This document shows, piece by piece, positions 51,737-60,091 of a stretch of 64,000 bases of DNA; within the stretch, counting starts at the first letter, position 1, and each line of letters opens with the position of its first letter. The DNA lies in the NCBI RefSeq assembly GCF_014324365.1, contig NZ_QEIG01000016.1, positions 18,641 to 82,640 on the forward strand, written 5' to 3'. The notes under the pieces are model-generated. The model worked only from the letters and a program-made list of their open reading frames with translations, did not search any database and was not told the DNA's origin. This stretch comes from Algoriphagus sp. AK58 (GTDB taxonomy: Bacteria; Bacteroidota; Bacteroidia; Cytophagales; Cyclobacteriaceae). A program made the translations under genes and the position numbers.

Positions 51737-53373
51737 GGGCGGGTGGATTTTGGGGTTTGGAAGACCTGAGTCTGCACGATTCGGCCGTAGTGATCAATCC
51801 AGCGGATGGCCAAATACTCGGTATTCAAACTCGGTACTTCTAAATATCGGACTCTCGATCCACCTACCCAAGCCGTATGAATAATCGCCTCGTGAAGGGT
51901 GTTCAGGTCATTTCCTCCCTGTACCATGGCATACCGAATGGCGGGATCGAGCGGCTTTTCGAGGTTGATTTGAGTCTTTTCGGTAGTGGTTTTTACATCA
52001 AATACCACCGGAATATCGATAATCGTTGGCGTCTTTGGCTCAAAGGAAGGAGGAAGAGTGGGTCTGTCATACACCTCGTTTTTCAACCGCTGGGCGATGT
52101 CCTGATTTTTGATGTAAATGGATTTAGCAGAGAAAAAAGCATTGCCTTGGATTTGGGGCAAAGTCCGGGCATAGTTGACTTGGGTGTTGAGTTCGGCTGG
52201 ATTTTTCCAAGCCTCATCGGAGTCTTCCCGGATTTTATAAGGCCCGTTTCCAATGTATACTGGAACTCCATAACTGTTGTTGGACCACCAATCGGCCAGT
52301 TTGCGATGCGAAGCCAATCGGTGTTCCATGCTCCAATAGAGTTGAGGAATCAGGTAGTCGATCCATTTGTTTTTCATCCAAAGCAAGACATCCGCGTAGA
52401 GGTCATCGTAATTGGTCTGACCGGCCTGAGTGGGTGATCCCTTTGGGTCTTTGCTTTGATTTCTCCAAACCCCAAAAGGGGAAATCCCAAACTGCACCCA
52501 AGGCTTTTGGGCCTTGATGGTTTGGCTGAGTGCCAAAATCAAATCGTTGACATTTTGCCTTCTCCAATCGTCCCGCGACTGTCCGGGCTTTTTGTATTTG
52601 TCGTAGGAAGCTTTATCCGGGAATTCCAGCTTAGGTTCTTTGTAAGGGTAAAAATAGTCGTCAAAGTGAATCGCATCAATGTCGTAGTTGGTCACGACTT
52701 CTTGGATGATAGCCAATAAGTGATTTTTCACTTCAGGCAATCCCGGGTCATAGTACCACTTGGTGCCATATTTTAGCATCCAGTTTCGATGTTTGAAAAA
52801 GTCATGCTCGGGACTGAGGTCGCTCGTTTCGAGGTTCATGGTAGCCCGATAGGGATTAAGCCAAGCGTGAAACTCCAGTCCACGATCATGTGCTTCTTTG
52901 ATCATCCAGGTCAGCGGATTTTCTTGGGTTGCCGGGGCCTTACCTTGCTTTCCTGTCAGGTATTTGGACCAAGGCGCATAATTGCTCGGGTAAAAGGCAT
53001 CCCCGGCAGTCCGGATTTGCACGATGACCGCATTGAAATTTAGGTTTTTATAGTAGTCCAAGAGCTTGATGTATTCCCGCTTTTGAACTTCCCATGGGGA
53101 ATCTGGGGATACCGGCCAGTCGATATTGGCGACAGTGGCAATCCACACTCCGCGGAATTCCCGTGGGATATCGGGCATTCGATAGGCCAAAGGTTTTAGA
53201 GCAACTGCAGGCAGCGGTTTGGCAGGAAGGGTTTCGCTGGTTTTAGGAGGAATTGTGGAGGTGGGAGTGCTGGGTCTTGTAGGAGTGGTTGCAACTGGCT
53301 TTTTGGACTTACAAGCTGCAACCAAAAGAATGCTGATCAGGAAAAGGTAAAAGAGTCTTTGGGAGGAGCGCAT
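51733..53373 (-). CDS. Glycosyl hydrolase-like 10 (GHL10) lipoprotein
   Basis: A 546-residue lipoprotein: signal with LLVAAC (Cys21), a Pro/Thr linker to about residue 60, then the GHL10/DUF187 TIM barrel with EFRGVWIATVANIDWP, NFNAVIVQIRTAGDAFYPS, GLEFHAWLNPYRATM and IDAIHFDDYFYPY. The acidic residues in the last are the expected catalytic region. YngK-type relatives act on murein or polysaccharides; here the neighbours point to peptidoglycan. A C-terminal beta domain begins near 440. It starts 12 bp after a possible 27-codon reading frame, downstream of the amidase. Confidence 0.85.
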   Translation of the reverse strand: MRSSQRLFYLFLISILLVAACKSKKPVATTPTRPSTPTSTIPPKTSETLPAKPLPAVALKPLAYRMPDIPREFRGVWIATVANIDWPVSPDSPWEVQKREYIKLLDYYKNLNFNAVIVQIRTAGDAFYPSNYAPWSKYLTGKQGKAPATQENPLTWMIKEAHDRGLEFHAWLNPYRATMNLETSDLSPEHDFFKHRNWMLKYGTKWYYDPGLPEVKNHLLAIIQEVVTNYDIDAIHFDDYFYPYKEPKLEFPDKASYDKYKKPGQSRDDWRRQNVNDLILALSQTIKAQKPWVQFGISPFGVWRNQSKDPKGSPTQAGQTNYDDLYADVLLWMKNKWIDYLIPQLYWSMEHRLASHRKLADWWSNNSYGVPVYIGNGPYKIREDSDEAWKNPAELNTQVNYARTLPQIQGNAFFSAKSIYIKNQDIAQRLKNEVYDRPTLPPSFEPKTPTIIDIPVVFDVKTTTEKTQINLEKPLDPAIRYAMVQGGNDLNTLHEAIIHTAWVGGSRVRYLEVPSLNTEYLAIRWIDHYGRIVQTQVFQTPKSTRP

Positions 53374-53385
53374 GGGGTAATTTTA

Positions 53386-53469
53386 TCAGGAAAATAGGTG
53401 ATAGGGTATTAATTTTTTGAAATAGAGGTCTGTGAGGACACAGACCACGGTGAAGAAGATCCAGATCAC
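53386..53469 (-). CDS. Possible 27-residue membrane peptide, or readthrough tail of the amidase
   Basis: On the minus strand, in frame with and right after the amidase stop, GTG 53469 opens a 27-codon frame: VIWIFFTVVCVLTDLYF, then KKLIPYHLFS and TGA. It has a hydrophobic helix of about 14 residues followed by two Lys. The codons just before it (LIA) would extend the frame to the amidase stop, so readthrough would give the amidase a C-terminal membrane anchor. A GGTCTGTG/CACAGACC hairpin (53427-53446) overlaps it. No start other than GTG; conservation is unknown. Confidence 0.28.
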   Translation of the reverse strand: MIWIFFTVVCVLTDLYFKKLIPYHLFS

Positions 53470-53478
53470 AGCGATGAG

Positions 53479-54147
53479 TTAGAGTTTTGGAACTGGTTTA
53501 AGATTAAGGTCAGTCAATTTTTTTCTGAGCTGGTTCATGAATTTGTCTCCGGGATCGGTTTTGACGGTTCGGTAATTGGGATCCGTTTCTTTCCAAAGAT
53601 CAGTTTTCTGGAAATTCTGGTATTCGTGATGCCCTATCACATAGTCGATGGGATATTTTCGCTTTAGGTATCGGATTAGTTTTTCATTGGCTAAGAGCTG
53701 GGCTTTGGTAAGCGGCATGTCGTCGCTGCCTATGTTTTCGATGCCGATGGCCAAATAGTTTAAGCCAATCACGTGCCGAGCAAAGGTCGTGTCGGGTAAA
53801 AGTCTGAAAACTGTCCCATCCCGGTCAATCAAAAACTGGCTGGAAACATTCAGATTACTGGCGCCCGTCAAATCTGCCCGTCCACCAAGGGTCGGAGGAT
53901 TAAACACATCAAAAGTCACTTCGATGTTATTGATAGCTGTCCAGTGAACGACCACCATTTTGGGTTCGATGGTGGCGGTTGTTTTCTCCAAGCCATGCCG
54001 GTCTTTCAGGTATTGGATGGAGAGTTGTTCTCTTTCGGCATTCCAGGTAATTGGCTTATCGATGATTCTGAACGTGGCTTTAGGACTGCAGGAAAACAGG
54101 CTAACTCCTATTAAAAAGGCTATGATCCTTAGTGAACTTCTTTTCAT
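53479..54147 (-). CDS. N-acetylmuramoyl-L-alanine amidase (lipoprotein)
   Basis: A 222-residue Amidase_2 (AmpD-like) protein with a lipoprotein signal ending LFSC (Cys19). Zinc ligands are seen in VVHWTAINN (first His), the RHVIGLNYLAIGIENIG block with catalytic Glu, and VIGHHEYQ and KTDPGDKFM (His and Asp). It would split the MurNAc-L-Ala bond in the periplasm. It heads the minus-strand operon amidase-GHL10-GNAT-AmpG-NagZ. Confidence 0.88.
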   Translation of the reverse strand: MKRSSLRIIAFLIGVSLFSCSPKATFRIIDKPITWNAEREQLSIQYLKDRHGLEKTTATIEPKMVVVHWTAINNIEVTFDVFNPPTLGGRADLTGASNLNVSSQFLIDRDGTVFRLLPDTTFARHVIGLNYLAIGIENIGSDDMPLTKAQLLANEKLIRYLKRKYPIDYVIGHHEYQNFQKTDLWKETDPNYRTVKTDPGDKFMNQLRKKLTDLNLKPVPKL

Positions 54148-54244
54148 TTTCTTCCAGTTGGGGCTTGGGGCAATTTCAAGACTAAACTAGGCAGAAAAAG
54201 GGAAAATGAGGCTTTTGGCAAAAAGGGAATTATGGAGGGAAGAG

Positions 54245-54460
54245 TTATTCTCTTTTATTGATCTGAAAAAAAGTCTTGTCCATTCGCGGCGGATTATCCA
54301 AATCGTATCCGTAGGCAATGCTAATTAAATATTGGTGAATCCGAAGTCGCTCTTGCCAAGTTGTGTTTTGATAGGCTTTCCCATAATTAACCTGTTCTGA
54401 GGCATTTCTGGCTTCGAAAGAAGTTCGGTCAAGTTTGAATTTTTTCGGGGAATCGCTCAT
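54245..54460 (-). CDS. Small protein paired with DUF433 (71 aa), unknown
   Basis: A 71-residue charged protein. FKLDRTSFEA (8-17) and PRMDKTFFQI (58-67) are near copies of one motif, [KR]-[LM]-D-[RK]-T-x-F, flanking a helix WQERLRIHQYLISIAYGYDL. Such short proteins occur next to other small modules in Bacteroidota as far as I recall, but no function is known to me. It starts 13 bp after the DUF433 gene on the same strand, so the two form a pair. Confidence 0.7.
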   Translation of the reverse strand: MSDSPKKFKLDRTSFEARNASEQVNYGKAYQNTTWQERLRIHQYLISIAYGYDLDNPPRMDKTFFQINKRE

Positions 54461-54473
54461 TTCTTGAACTTGA

Positions 54474-54713
54474 TTAGGAAACCCTGCTACGAAGTTCTAC
54501 CATCAATCCATCTTTGACAAATTCATTTAAATAGACAAAAACTGCCTGTAAGTCTTCTTTCTTCAAGTGCGGATAGGATTCCAAAATTTTAGATTCAGAC
54601 CAACCATCAGCTAGTCTTTCCAGAATGAATTCCACAGAAATCCGAGTGCCTTTTATAATAGGTTTACCAAGAAGTACATTCTTATCAGAAACAATTCTTT
54701 CTTTCCATTCCAT
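54474..54713 (-). CDS. DUF433 domain-containing protein (antitoxin-like)
   Basis: A 79-residue DUF433 protein: RIVSDKNVLLGKPIIKGTRI, then SVEFILERLADGWSESKILE and the helix-turn-helix-like end YPHLKKEDLQAVFVYLNEFV. DUF433 is a VapB-like antitoxin fold normally paired with a DUF5615 PIN-like toxin. No such toxin is adjacent; its partner here is the 71-residue protein. Confidence 0.85.
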   Translation of the reverse strand: MEWKERIVSDKNVLLGKPIIKGTRISVEFILERLADGWSESKILESYPHLKKEDLQAVFVYLNEFVKDGLMVELRSRVS

Positions 54714-54817
54714 ATTCTAAAGTACAGAAATAATGAGAATTAGGTTCTATTGGCAGTTGGTTTTTGAAGTGAAGATCTTTTCTTCAGCAATGGTTTGTTT
54801 AAATCCGAAATCTGAAA

Positions 54818-55891
54818 TCAAAACTTCACTCCAAACCGTTCACCCAATTGAGTCAAGTCCTTCACCACGGGATCCAGCAAAGGAATTCCATCCGCTCTTC
54901 GAATAGCTTCCAATTCCCGCTCAGGATCTCCGGGGATCAGCACTTTTTCGTTTCCGGGTGTGGGTTCTGCCGAGCGGAATCGACGAATCCAATTGTCCAT
55001 GTGGGATTTGAATTCATCGGCTGGTCGGAAGGCATCTACACGCATCGCGCCAAAAAAATGACCAATTCCTTCTCCCACTAAGTTAGGAAGAGGGTCTAGG
55101 AATGCCACGAACGGTGGAACCCAAGGTCCGTAATTTGCTCCGGAAAGTACCGCTGAGAAAATGTCCACAATTGCTCCTAATGCATAGCCTTTGTGCGAAC
55201 CGTGCTCCCTGTCTCCACCAAGGGGCAACAAAGCACCGCCATCTTTCACTCCATTCGCGGAGGTGGTTGGATTACCTTCTTTGTCCTGTACCCAGCCTGT
55301 TGGGGTATCCAAACCTTTGCGCTGGAGGATTTCCAGCTTCCCGTTTGCGGCAGTAGTTGTCGCCATGTCGGCGACAAAAGCAGGCTCCTCTTTGGCGGGA
55401 ATTGCAACAGAAATCGGATTCGTACCTAGCAATCGCTCCTTAGAGAAAGTAGGAGAGACCAAAGGACTTGCATTGGTCAAGGAAATTCCGATCATATCAT
55501 GCTCCAAAGCCATCATGGCATGGTAACCTGCGATGCCGTAGTGGTTGGAGTTTTTCACCGAAACCCAGCCGGTTCCCACATTTTTGGCTTTTTCAATGGC
55601 CACTTTCATAGCAAAAGGAGCCACGACCAGACCTAAGCCACTGTCTCCGTCGACCACAGCCGTGGAGGGCGTTTCGTAGGTTACCCGCACGTTGGGAGTG
55701 GCATTGATTCTTCCTTTTTCCCACAGTCTCACATAACCACTCAGTCTAGCCACACCATGACTGTCCACTCCGCGCAGGTCTGCCGAGAGCAGGACTTCCG
55801 TAGCGATTTTGGCATCGGACTCCGGGCATCCTATTTTGGTTAGCATGTCATAGGTGAAACGGTACAGGTGATCGTAGGAGAAATTTTGCAT
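54818..55891 (-). CDS. Ldh family oxidoreductase (malate/lactate dehydrogenase type 2)
   Basis: A 357-residue NAD(P)-dependent dehydrogenase of the Ldh_2 fold, the family of YiaK/ComC. ADLRGVDSHGVARLSGYVRL, NSNHYGIAGYHAMMALEHDM, LTNASPLVSPTFSKERLLGT and EHGSHKGYALGAIVDIFSAV form the catalytic and cofactor regions. I start at ATG 55891 (MQNFSYDHLYRF); ATG 55942 adds 17 residues without family counterpart. The substrate, a 2-hydroxy acid or 2,3-diketo acid, is unknown. Two GCCACAGAT repeats lie just upstream. Confidence 0.9.
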   Translation of the reverse strand: MQNFSYDHLYRFTYDMLTKIGCPESDAKIATEVLLSADLRGVDSHGVARLSGYVRLWEKGRINATPNVRVTYETPSTAVVDGDSGLGLVVAPFAMKVAIEKAKNVGTGWVSVKNSNHYGIAGYHAMMALEHDMIGISLTNASPLVSPTFSKERLLGTNPISVAIPAKEEPAFVADMATTTAANGKLEILQRKGLDTPTGWVQDKEGNPTTSANGVKDGGALLPLGGDREHGSHKGYALGAIVDIFSAVLSGANYGPWVPPFVAFLDPLPNLVGEGIGHFFGAMRVDAFRPADEFKSHMDNWIRRFRSAEPTPGNEKVLIPGDPERELEAIRRADGIPLLDPVVKDLTQLGERFGVKF

Positions 55892-55929
55892 TTGAGGGTG
55901 TTTTTCGTGGCCCAAAGATAAGGTGTGAA

Positions 55930-56029
55930 GCCACAGATGCACAGATGATTTTTTTATTCTTCAAATAGCCACAGATACACAGATGGTTTTTTGAGACCTT
56001 TCTGCAAATTCAAACTATCCCTTTGTGGC
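55930..56029. repeat. Two GCCACAGAT-type repeats with inverted partner
   Basis: GCCACAGATGCACAGATG (55930-55947) and GCCACAGATACACAGATGG (55968-55986) are close copies, each followed by a T run. CTTTGTGGC (56021-56029) provides an inverted arm. It fills the 150-bp gap between the Ldh and Ppx genes. Confidence 0.7.
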
Positions 56030-56041
56030 TAAATTAAAAAA

Positions 56042-56983
56042 TCAAACCGCCACTTTGCCGGCGAGCAATCGGGAAACGGCTCCTTCTTTCAGAGAATAGT
56101 GCGAGCAAACGATGGCCTCTACGGGTACGTAACGCAGGATGAATTCGATCAGGCAGCTAGCCACGACGATCATATCTACCCGCATGGCGATCATGCCCGG
56201 GATTTTCAGGCGTTCTTCCCGGTTTTTGGTTTTGAGCATTTGAAAAATCCGCTCAAATTCAGAAGTCGGCAATTCAAAAACATGCTGACCGGTGAGTTTG
56301 CATTGCAGCATGGATTCGTAGTAGATATCGGTCAAGGTATCAAAGGTACCTGATGCGCCAACTAATCCACTTGGCTTGTATTTTTCAATAGCCTCTAATA
56401 AAGGCTGAAGCTTGCTGAAGCAATGTGATTCCAGTTTTTCCACCTCTTCGGGTAAAATCGGATCATGGTAATGAAAGGCATCCAACAGCCGCTGTCCACC
56501 GATTTCAAAGCTTTGTTTCCAAAAAACTTCCTGTGAGGTTCCGATGATAAATTCTACCGAACCCCCACCGATGTCCATCATTAGGTTAATGTGGCCATTG
56601 AGTGAGCCGGAGAGATTGATACCTTCATAGATCAATTGGGCTTCCTCTTCTCCTGAGATCACATGGATTTCAATGCCGATTTCTTCCTTCACTTTTTGGA
56701 CAAATTCAGCTCCATTTTCAGCGTTTCGGACAGCGGAGGTCGCAAAAGCAAAAACCTGATCGATGCCTTCGCCATCTATCAGGTTTTTGAAATGTTTGAG
56801 TGTATGAAAAGCCCTTTTCTGGGCATCCGGGGCAAGTTGATTTTGGCTGATTCCTCCCTGACCGAGTTTGACCGGGATCTTTTCTTTATAAAGTGTTCTA
56901 AAACCGACACCGTTCAATTCCACCAATAACAAATGGAATGTATTGGTCCCCATGTCGATCACCGCGGCCTTTCTGGTACTCAT
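56042..56983 (-). CDS. Ppx/GppA family exopolyphosphatase
   Basis: A 313-residue ASKHA-fold phosphatase that would remove terminal phosphate from polyphosphate or pppGpp. KAAVIDMGTNTFHLLLVEL (phosphate 1 loop) and LMMDIGGGSVEFIIG (phosphate 2) are clear, as is LVGASGTFDTLTDIY. ATG 56983 (MSTRKAAVIDMG) is chosen over ATG 57109, which would add a 42-residue hydrophobic leader not seen in the family. It lacks the HD and C-terminal domains of E. coli Ppx (short form). Divergent from the acyl-CoA carboxylase gene. Confidence 0.9.
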   Translation of the reverse strand: MSTRKAAVIDMGTNTFHLLLVELNGVGFRTLYKEKIPVKLGQGGISQNQLAPDAQKRAFHTLKHFKNLIDGEGIDQVFAFATSAVRNAENGAEFVQKVKEEIGIEIHVISGEEEAQLIYEGINLSGSLNGHINLMMDIGGGSVEFIIGTSQEVFWKQSFEIGGQRLLDAFHYHDPILPEEVEKLESHCFSKLQPLLEAIEKYKPSGLVGASGTFDTLTDIYYESMLQCKLTGQHVFELPTSEFERIFQMLKTKNREERLKIPGMIAMRVDMIVVASCLIEFILRYVPVEAIVCSHYSLKEGAVSRLLAGKVAV

Positions 56984-57107
56984 AATTCTGCCAAAATTTT
57001 TGGATGGGCGAATATAGAAAGTTTTTGAAAAGTACAAGGTTGAAAGGAGTAATCGCGTGAAAAAGAATAAGATTACTGGTAAATCGAATTTTTGCGCTTC
57101 AATTTCC

Positions 57108-57137
57108 ATTCTTCTAATTTTTCAATTTTCCAATCCA
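57108..57137. repeat. AATTTTTCAATTTTCC simple repeat
   Basis: CTTCTAATTTTTCAATTTTCC is the reverse complement of the word at 42377-42405. It lies just upstream of the carboxylase promoter. Likely a dispersed intergenic repeat or simple A/T tract. Confidence 0.45.
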
Positions 57138-57147
57138 CTCAAGGGAC

Positions 57148-57155
57148 TATATTTG
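57148..57155 (+). promoter_or_regulatory. Possible promoter element of the acyl-CoA carboxylase gene
   Basis: TATATTTG (57148-57155) is a full TAnnTTTG -7 element 23 nt before ATG 57179. No well-spaced TTG -33 is visible, so the call is tentative. Confidence 0.45.
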
Positions 57156-57178
57156 GTGGCAGAACGAAAATCCCGAAT

Positions 57179-58762
57179 ATGACTGACCCAAAAAATCCAG
57201 TGTATACCCTTCCCAGCAATGCAGAGAAAATCGAACTTTTGGCCAAAAAAAATGCCGAAGCGGAGCTTGGAGGAGGGAAATCCCGAATAGAAGCCCAACA
57301 TAAAAAAGGAAAACTAACCGCCCGAGAGCGAATCGATTTGCTTCTTGACGAAGGTACATTTGAGGAAATCGACAAGTTTGTGATGCATCGCGCCAAGGAT
57401 TTTGGCTTGGACAAGGAGCATTACCTCGGTGATGGTGTAATCACGGGTTATGGTGAAATCAACGGTCGATTGACCTATGTTTTTTCTCAGGATTTCACCG
57501 TTTTTGGAGGTTCGCTTTCTGAAACTCACGCGGAAAAAATCTGTAAAATCATGGATTTGGCCATGAAAAACGGGGCACCGGTGATCGGTTTGAATGACTC
57601 AGGCGGTGCTCGAATCCAAGAAGGCGTCAATTCACTTGGAGGCTATGCGGATATTTTTTACCGAAATACCTTGGCTTCCGGCGTCATTCCTCAGATATCC
57701 GCCATCATGGGACCTTGTGCAGGTGGCGCTGTGTATTCACCTGCGATTACGGATTTTATTCTGATGGTGGAAAATACTTCTTACATGTTTGTGACGGGAC
57801 CCAATGTGGTGAAAACGGTGACTCAGGAAACCGTCACCGCAGAAGAACTTGGAGGTGCCTCGACCCACAGCACTAAGTCAGGGGTGACCCATTTTGCCTG
57901 CGCCAATGAAGTAGAGGCGATACGCCACATCAAGAGATTGCTGAGTTACATTCCTCAAAACTGCGAGGATCAGGCTCCGGTTTATCCGTATGAGTTGAAA
58001 AAAGATGAGTCCAGAAAAGCCTTGGACTCGATTATTCCAGAAAACCCAAATCACCCTTACGATATGCGGGATGTGGTGAGGGGAATCGTGGACGAGGAGT
58101 CTTTTCTCGAAGTCCATGAAAACTATGCGGATAATATCGTGGTGGGTTTTGCCCGTATTGCAGGGCGTAGCATAGGCATTGTAGGCAATCAACCTCAATC
58201 TATGGCGGGTGTATTGGATAATCATGCTTCGGTGAAGGCTGCCCGATTTGTCCGTTTTTGCGATAGCTTCAATGTGCCTTTGCTGGTTTTGGTAGATGTG
58301 CCGGGCTTTCTGCCGGGAACAGACCAAGAGTGGAATGGCATCATCACCAATGGGGCGAAGTTGCTTTATGCATTTTCTGAGGCCACCGTTCCAAGAATTA
58401 CCGTGATCACCCGAAAAGCATATGGTGGTGCCTACGATGTAATGAACTCCAAGCACATCGGGGCGGATATGAACTATGCCTGGCCGACTGCCGAGATTGC
58501 GGTGATGGGAGCAAAAGGCGCTGCGGAGATCATTTTCAAAAAAGAAATCGCCGAAGCCGAAAATCCGGAAGCCAAACTACAGGAAAAAGTGGATGAATAC
58601 ACCGCCAAGTTTGCCAACCCGTATCGAGCGGCTCATCGTGGCTTTATTGATGAAGTCATTGTCCCTTCTGACACTCGAATCAAACTGATTAAAGCCTTCA
58701 AAATGCTGGAAAACAAGGTGGACAAACTCCCGAGAAAAAAGCACGGGAATATTCCGCTTTAG
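57179..58762 (+). CDS. Acyl-CoA carboxylase, beta (carboxyltransferase) subunit
   Basis: A 527-residue biotin-dependent carboxyltransferase (propionyl- or methylcrotonyl-CoA class). The N half carries [33 protein letters not shown] and [37 protein letters not shown] forms the oxyanion region. The C half has [37 protein letters not shown] and [20 protein letters not shown]. The alpha (biotin carboxylase) subunit is not adjacent. ATG 57179 is used; ATG 57092 would add 29 residues unlike the family. Confidence 0.92.
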   Translation: MTDPKNPVYTLPSNAEKIELLAKKNAEAELGGGKSRIEAQHKKGKLTARERIDLLLDEGTFEEIDKFVMHRAKDFGLDKEHYLGDGVITGYGEINGRLTYVFSQDFTVFGGSLSETHAEKICKIMDLAMKNGAPVIGLNDSGGARIQEGVNSLGGYADIFYRNTLASGVIPQISAIMGPCAGGAVYSPAITDFILMVENTSYMFVTGPNVVKTVTQETVTAEELGGASTHSTKSGVTHFACANEVEAIRHIKRLLSYIPQNCEDQAPVYPYELKKDESRKALDSIIPENPNHPYDMRDVVRGIVDEESFLEVHENYADNIVVGFARIAGRSIGIVGNQPQSMAGVLDNHASVKAARFVRFCDSFNVPLLVLVDVPGFLPGTDQEWNGIITNGAKLLYAFSEATVPRITVITRKAYGGAYDVMNSKHIGADMNYAWPTAEIAVMGAKGAAEIIFKKEIAEAENPEAKLQEKVDEYTAKFANPYRAAHRGFIDEVIVPSDTRIKLIKAFKMLENKVDKLPRKKHGNIPL

Positions 58763-58781
58763 AAAAAAAGTTACTGGTTTT

Positions 58782-58900
58782 TGAGTTATTAGAAATTGGT
58801 GGCTAATCCTGAAAAGTTGATTTTGGAATCCATTTTTCAAATACTCTACCATCTGCAAAAAGTCGAATTGGGTTCTCCAAATCAATAACCTACTAACTCA
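58782..58900. repeat. Inverted repeat upstream of the M42 peptidase gene
   Basis: TGAGTTATTAG (58782-58792) and CTACTAACTCA (58890-58900) pair at 10 of 11 positions. The word GTTACTGGTTT just upstream (58770-58780) also occurs in inverse form downstream of the gene (60065-60081). A related hairpin lies at 60020-60076. Confidence 0.6.
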
Positions 58901-58934
58901 ATATCAAATCACACGACCTTAGAATCTTGACTCT

Positions 58935-60011
58935 ATGAATAAATTTGAAAACGAAACTCAATTCCTGAAAACTTACCTCAACAACGCCTCCCCAACCGGC
59001 TTTGAGGCTTCGGGTCAACAGATTTGGCTGGATTATATCAAGCCGTTTGTGGATACGTATTTTACTGACAATTATGGTACAGCCGTCGGGGTGATCAATC
59101 CCGGGGCAGAATACAAAGTAGTCATCGAAGCACATGCGGACGAGATCAGTTGGTTTGTCAATTACATCAAAGATGACGGTTATATCTATGTTCGAAGAAA
59201 TGGTGGTTCGGATCACATGATCGCACCTTCCATGCGGGTGAACATTCACACAGACAAAGGCATTATCCCTGGTGTTTTTGGCTGGCCGGCCATCCATGTG
59301 CGCAAAGAAGGAAAAGAAGATGCACCGACTTTGGATAATATCTTCATTGATGTCGGGGCTCGTTCCAAAGCCGAAGTGGAGGAAATGGGAATTCATGTGG
59401 GCTGTGTAATTACCTTCCAAGATGAACTGATCGAACTCAACGGGAAATTCTGGTCAGGAAGAGCGCTTGACAATAGAATCGGTGGCTATATGATCGCCCA
59501 AGTGGCGAGAAAGATCAAAGAATCAGGTAAACAATTGCCTTTTGGTCTCTATATCGTCAATGCCGTTCAGGAAGAAATCGGCCTTCGAGGAGCTGAGATG
59601 ATTGCCCATCGCATCAAGCCCAATGTGGCCATCATCACCGACGTGTGTCATGACACCACTGCACCTTTATATAATAAGGTGACGAGCGGAGACCAGACGG
59701 CCGGAAAAGGACCGGTGTTAACCTATGGTGCTTCGGTGCATAAGAAGTTGTTGGATTTGATCATAGCCGCTGCGCGGAAAAATGAGATTCCTTTCCAGCG
59801 GGCAGCAGCTTCCAGAAGTACCGGTACAGATACCGATGCATTTGCCTATTCTAATGAGGGAGTGCCTTCAGCTTTGATTTCACTGCCGTTGAAATACATG
59901 CACACGACCGTGGAGACGGCAAGCAAAGCAGATATCGAGCAGGTGATCGATCTGATGTATGCCTTCTTGGTGGACTTCGATCCAAGCTTTGATTTTAGAT
60001 ATATCAGTTAA
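58935..60011 (+). CDS. M42 family metallopeptidase
   Basis: A 358-residue aminopeptidase of the M42 (FrvX/glutamyl aminopeptidase) family, binuclear-metal, normally dodecameric. VVIEAHADEISWFVNYI (His and Asp ligands), SGRALDNRIGGYMIAQVA (bridging Asp), NAVQEEIGLRGAEMIAH (catalytic Glu) and the late His in LPLKYMHTTVETA are in place. Cytoplasmic. Flanked on both sides by related TTATTAG inverted repeats. Confidence 0.9.
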   Translation: MNKFENETQFLKTYLNNASPTGFEASGQQIWLDYIKPFVDTYFTDNYGTAVGVINPGAEYKVVIEAHADEISWFVNYIKDDGYIYVRRNGGSDHMIAPSMRVNIHTDKGIIPGVFGWPAIHVRKEGKEDAPTLDNIFIDVGARSKAEVEEMGIHVGCVITFQDELIELNGKFWSGRALDNRIGGYMIAQVARKIKESGKQLPFGLYIVNAVQEEIGLRGAEMIAHRIKPNVAIITDVCHDTTAPLYNKVTSGDQTAGKGPVLTYGASVHKKLLDLIIAAARKNEIPFQRAAASRSTGTDTDAFAYSNEGVPSALISLPLKYMHTTVETASKADIEQVIDLMYAFLVDFDPSFDFRYIS

Positions 60012-60019
60012 TAGTGTAT

Positions 60020-60076
60020 TGGTTATTAGTTTTTGGGAGGGCATGGTTTTGCTTTTTTCCAAATAACTAATAACCA
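60020..60076. repeat. Hairpin repeat TGGTTATTAGTT...AACTAATAACCA
   Basis: A perfect 12-bp stem (60020-60031 with 60065-60076) around a 33-nt loop, ending 15 nt before the next start codon. It resembles the repeat upstream of the M42 gene. It might sequester the ribosome site of the downstream gene if transcribed. Confidence 0.72.
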
Positions 60077-60091
60077 GTAACTTTTTCAATC

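Noticed and set aside
56984..57109. Longer starts of the Ppx and acyl-CoA carboxylase genes that overlap each other
   Set aside because: Both upstream starts fall in the divergent intergenic region with A/T repeats and add residues without family support.
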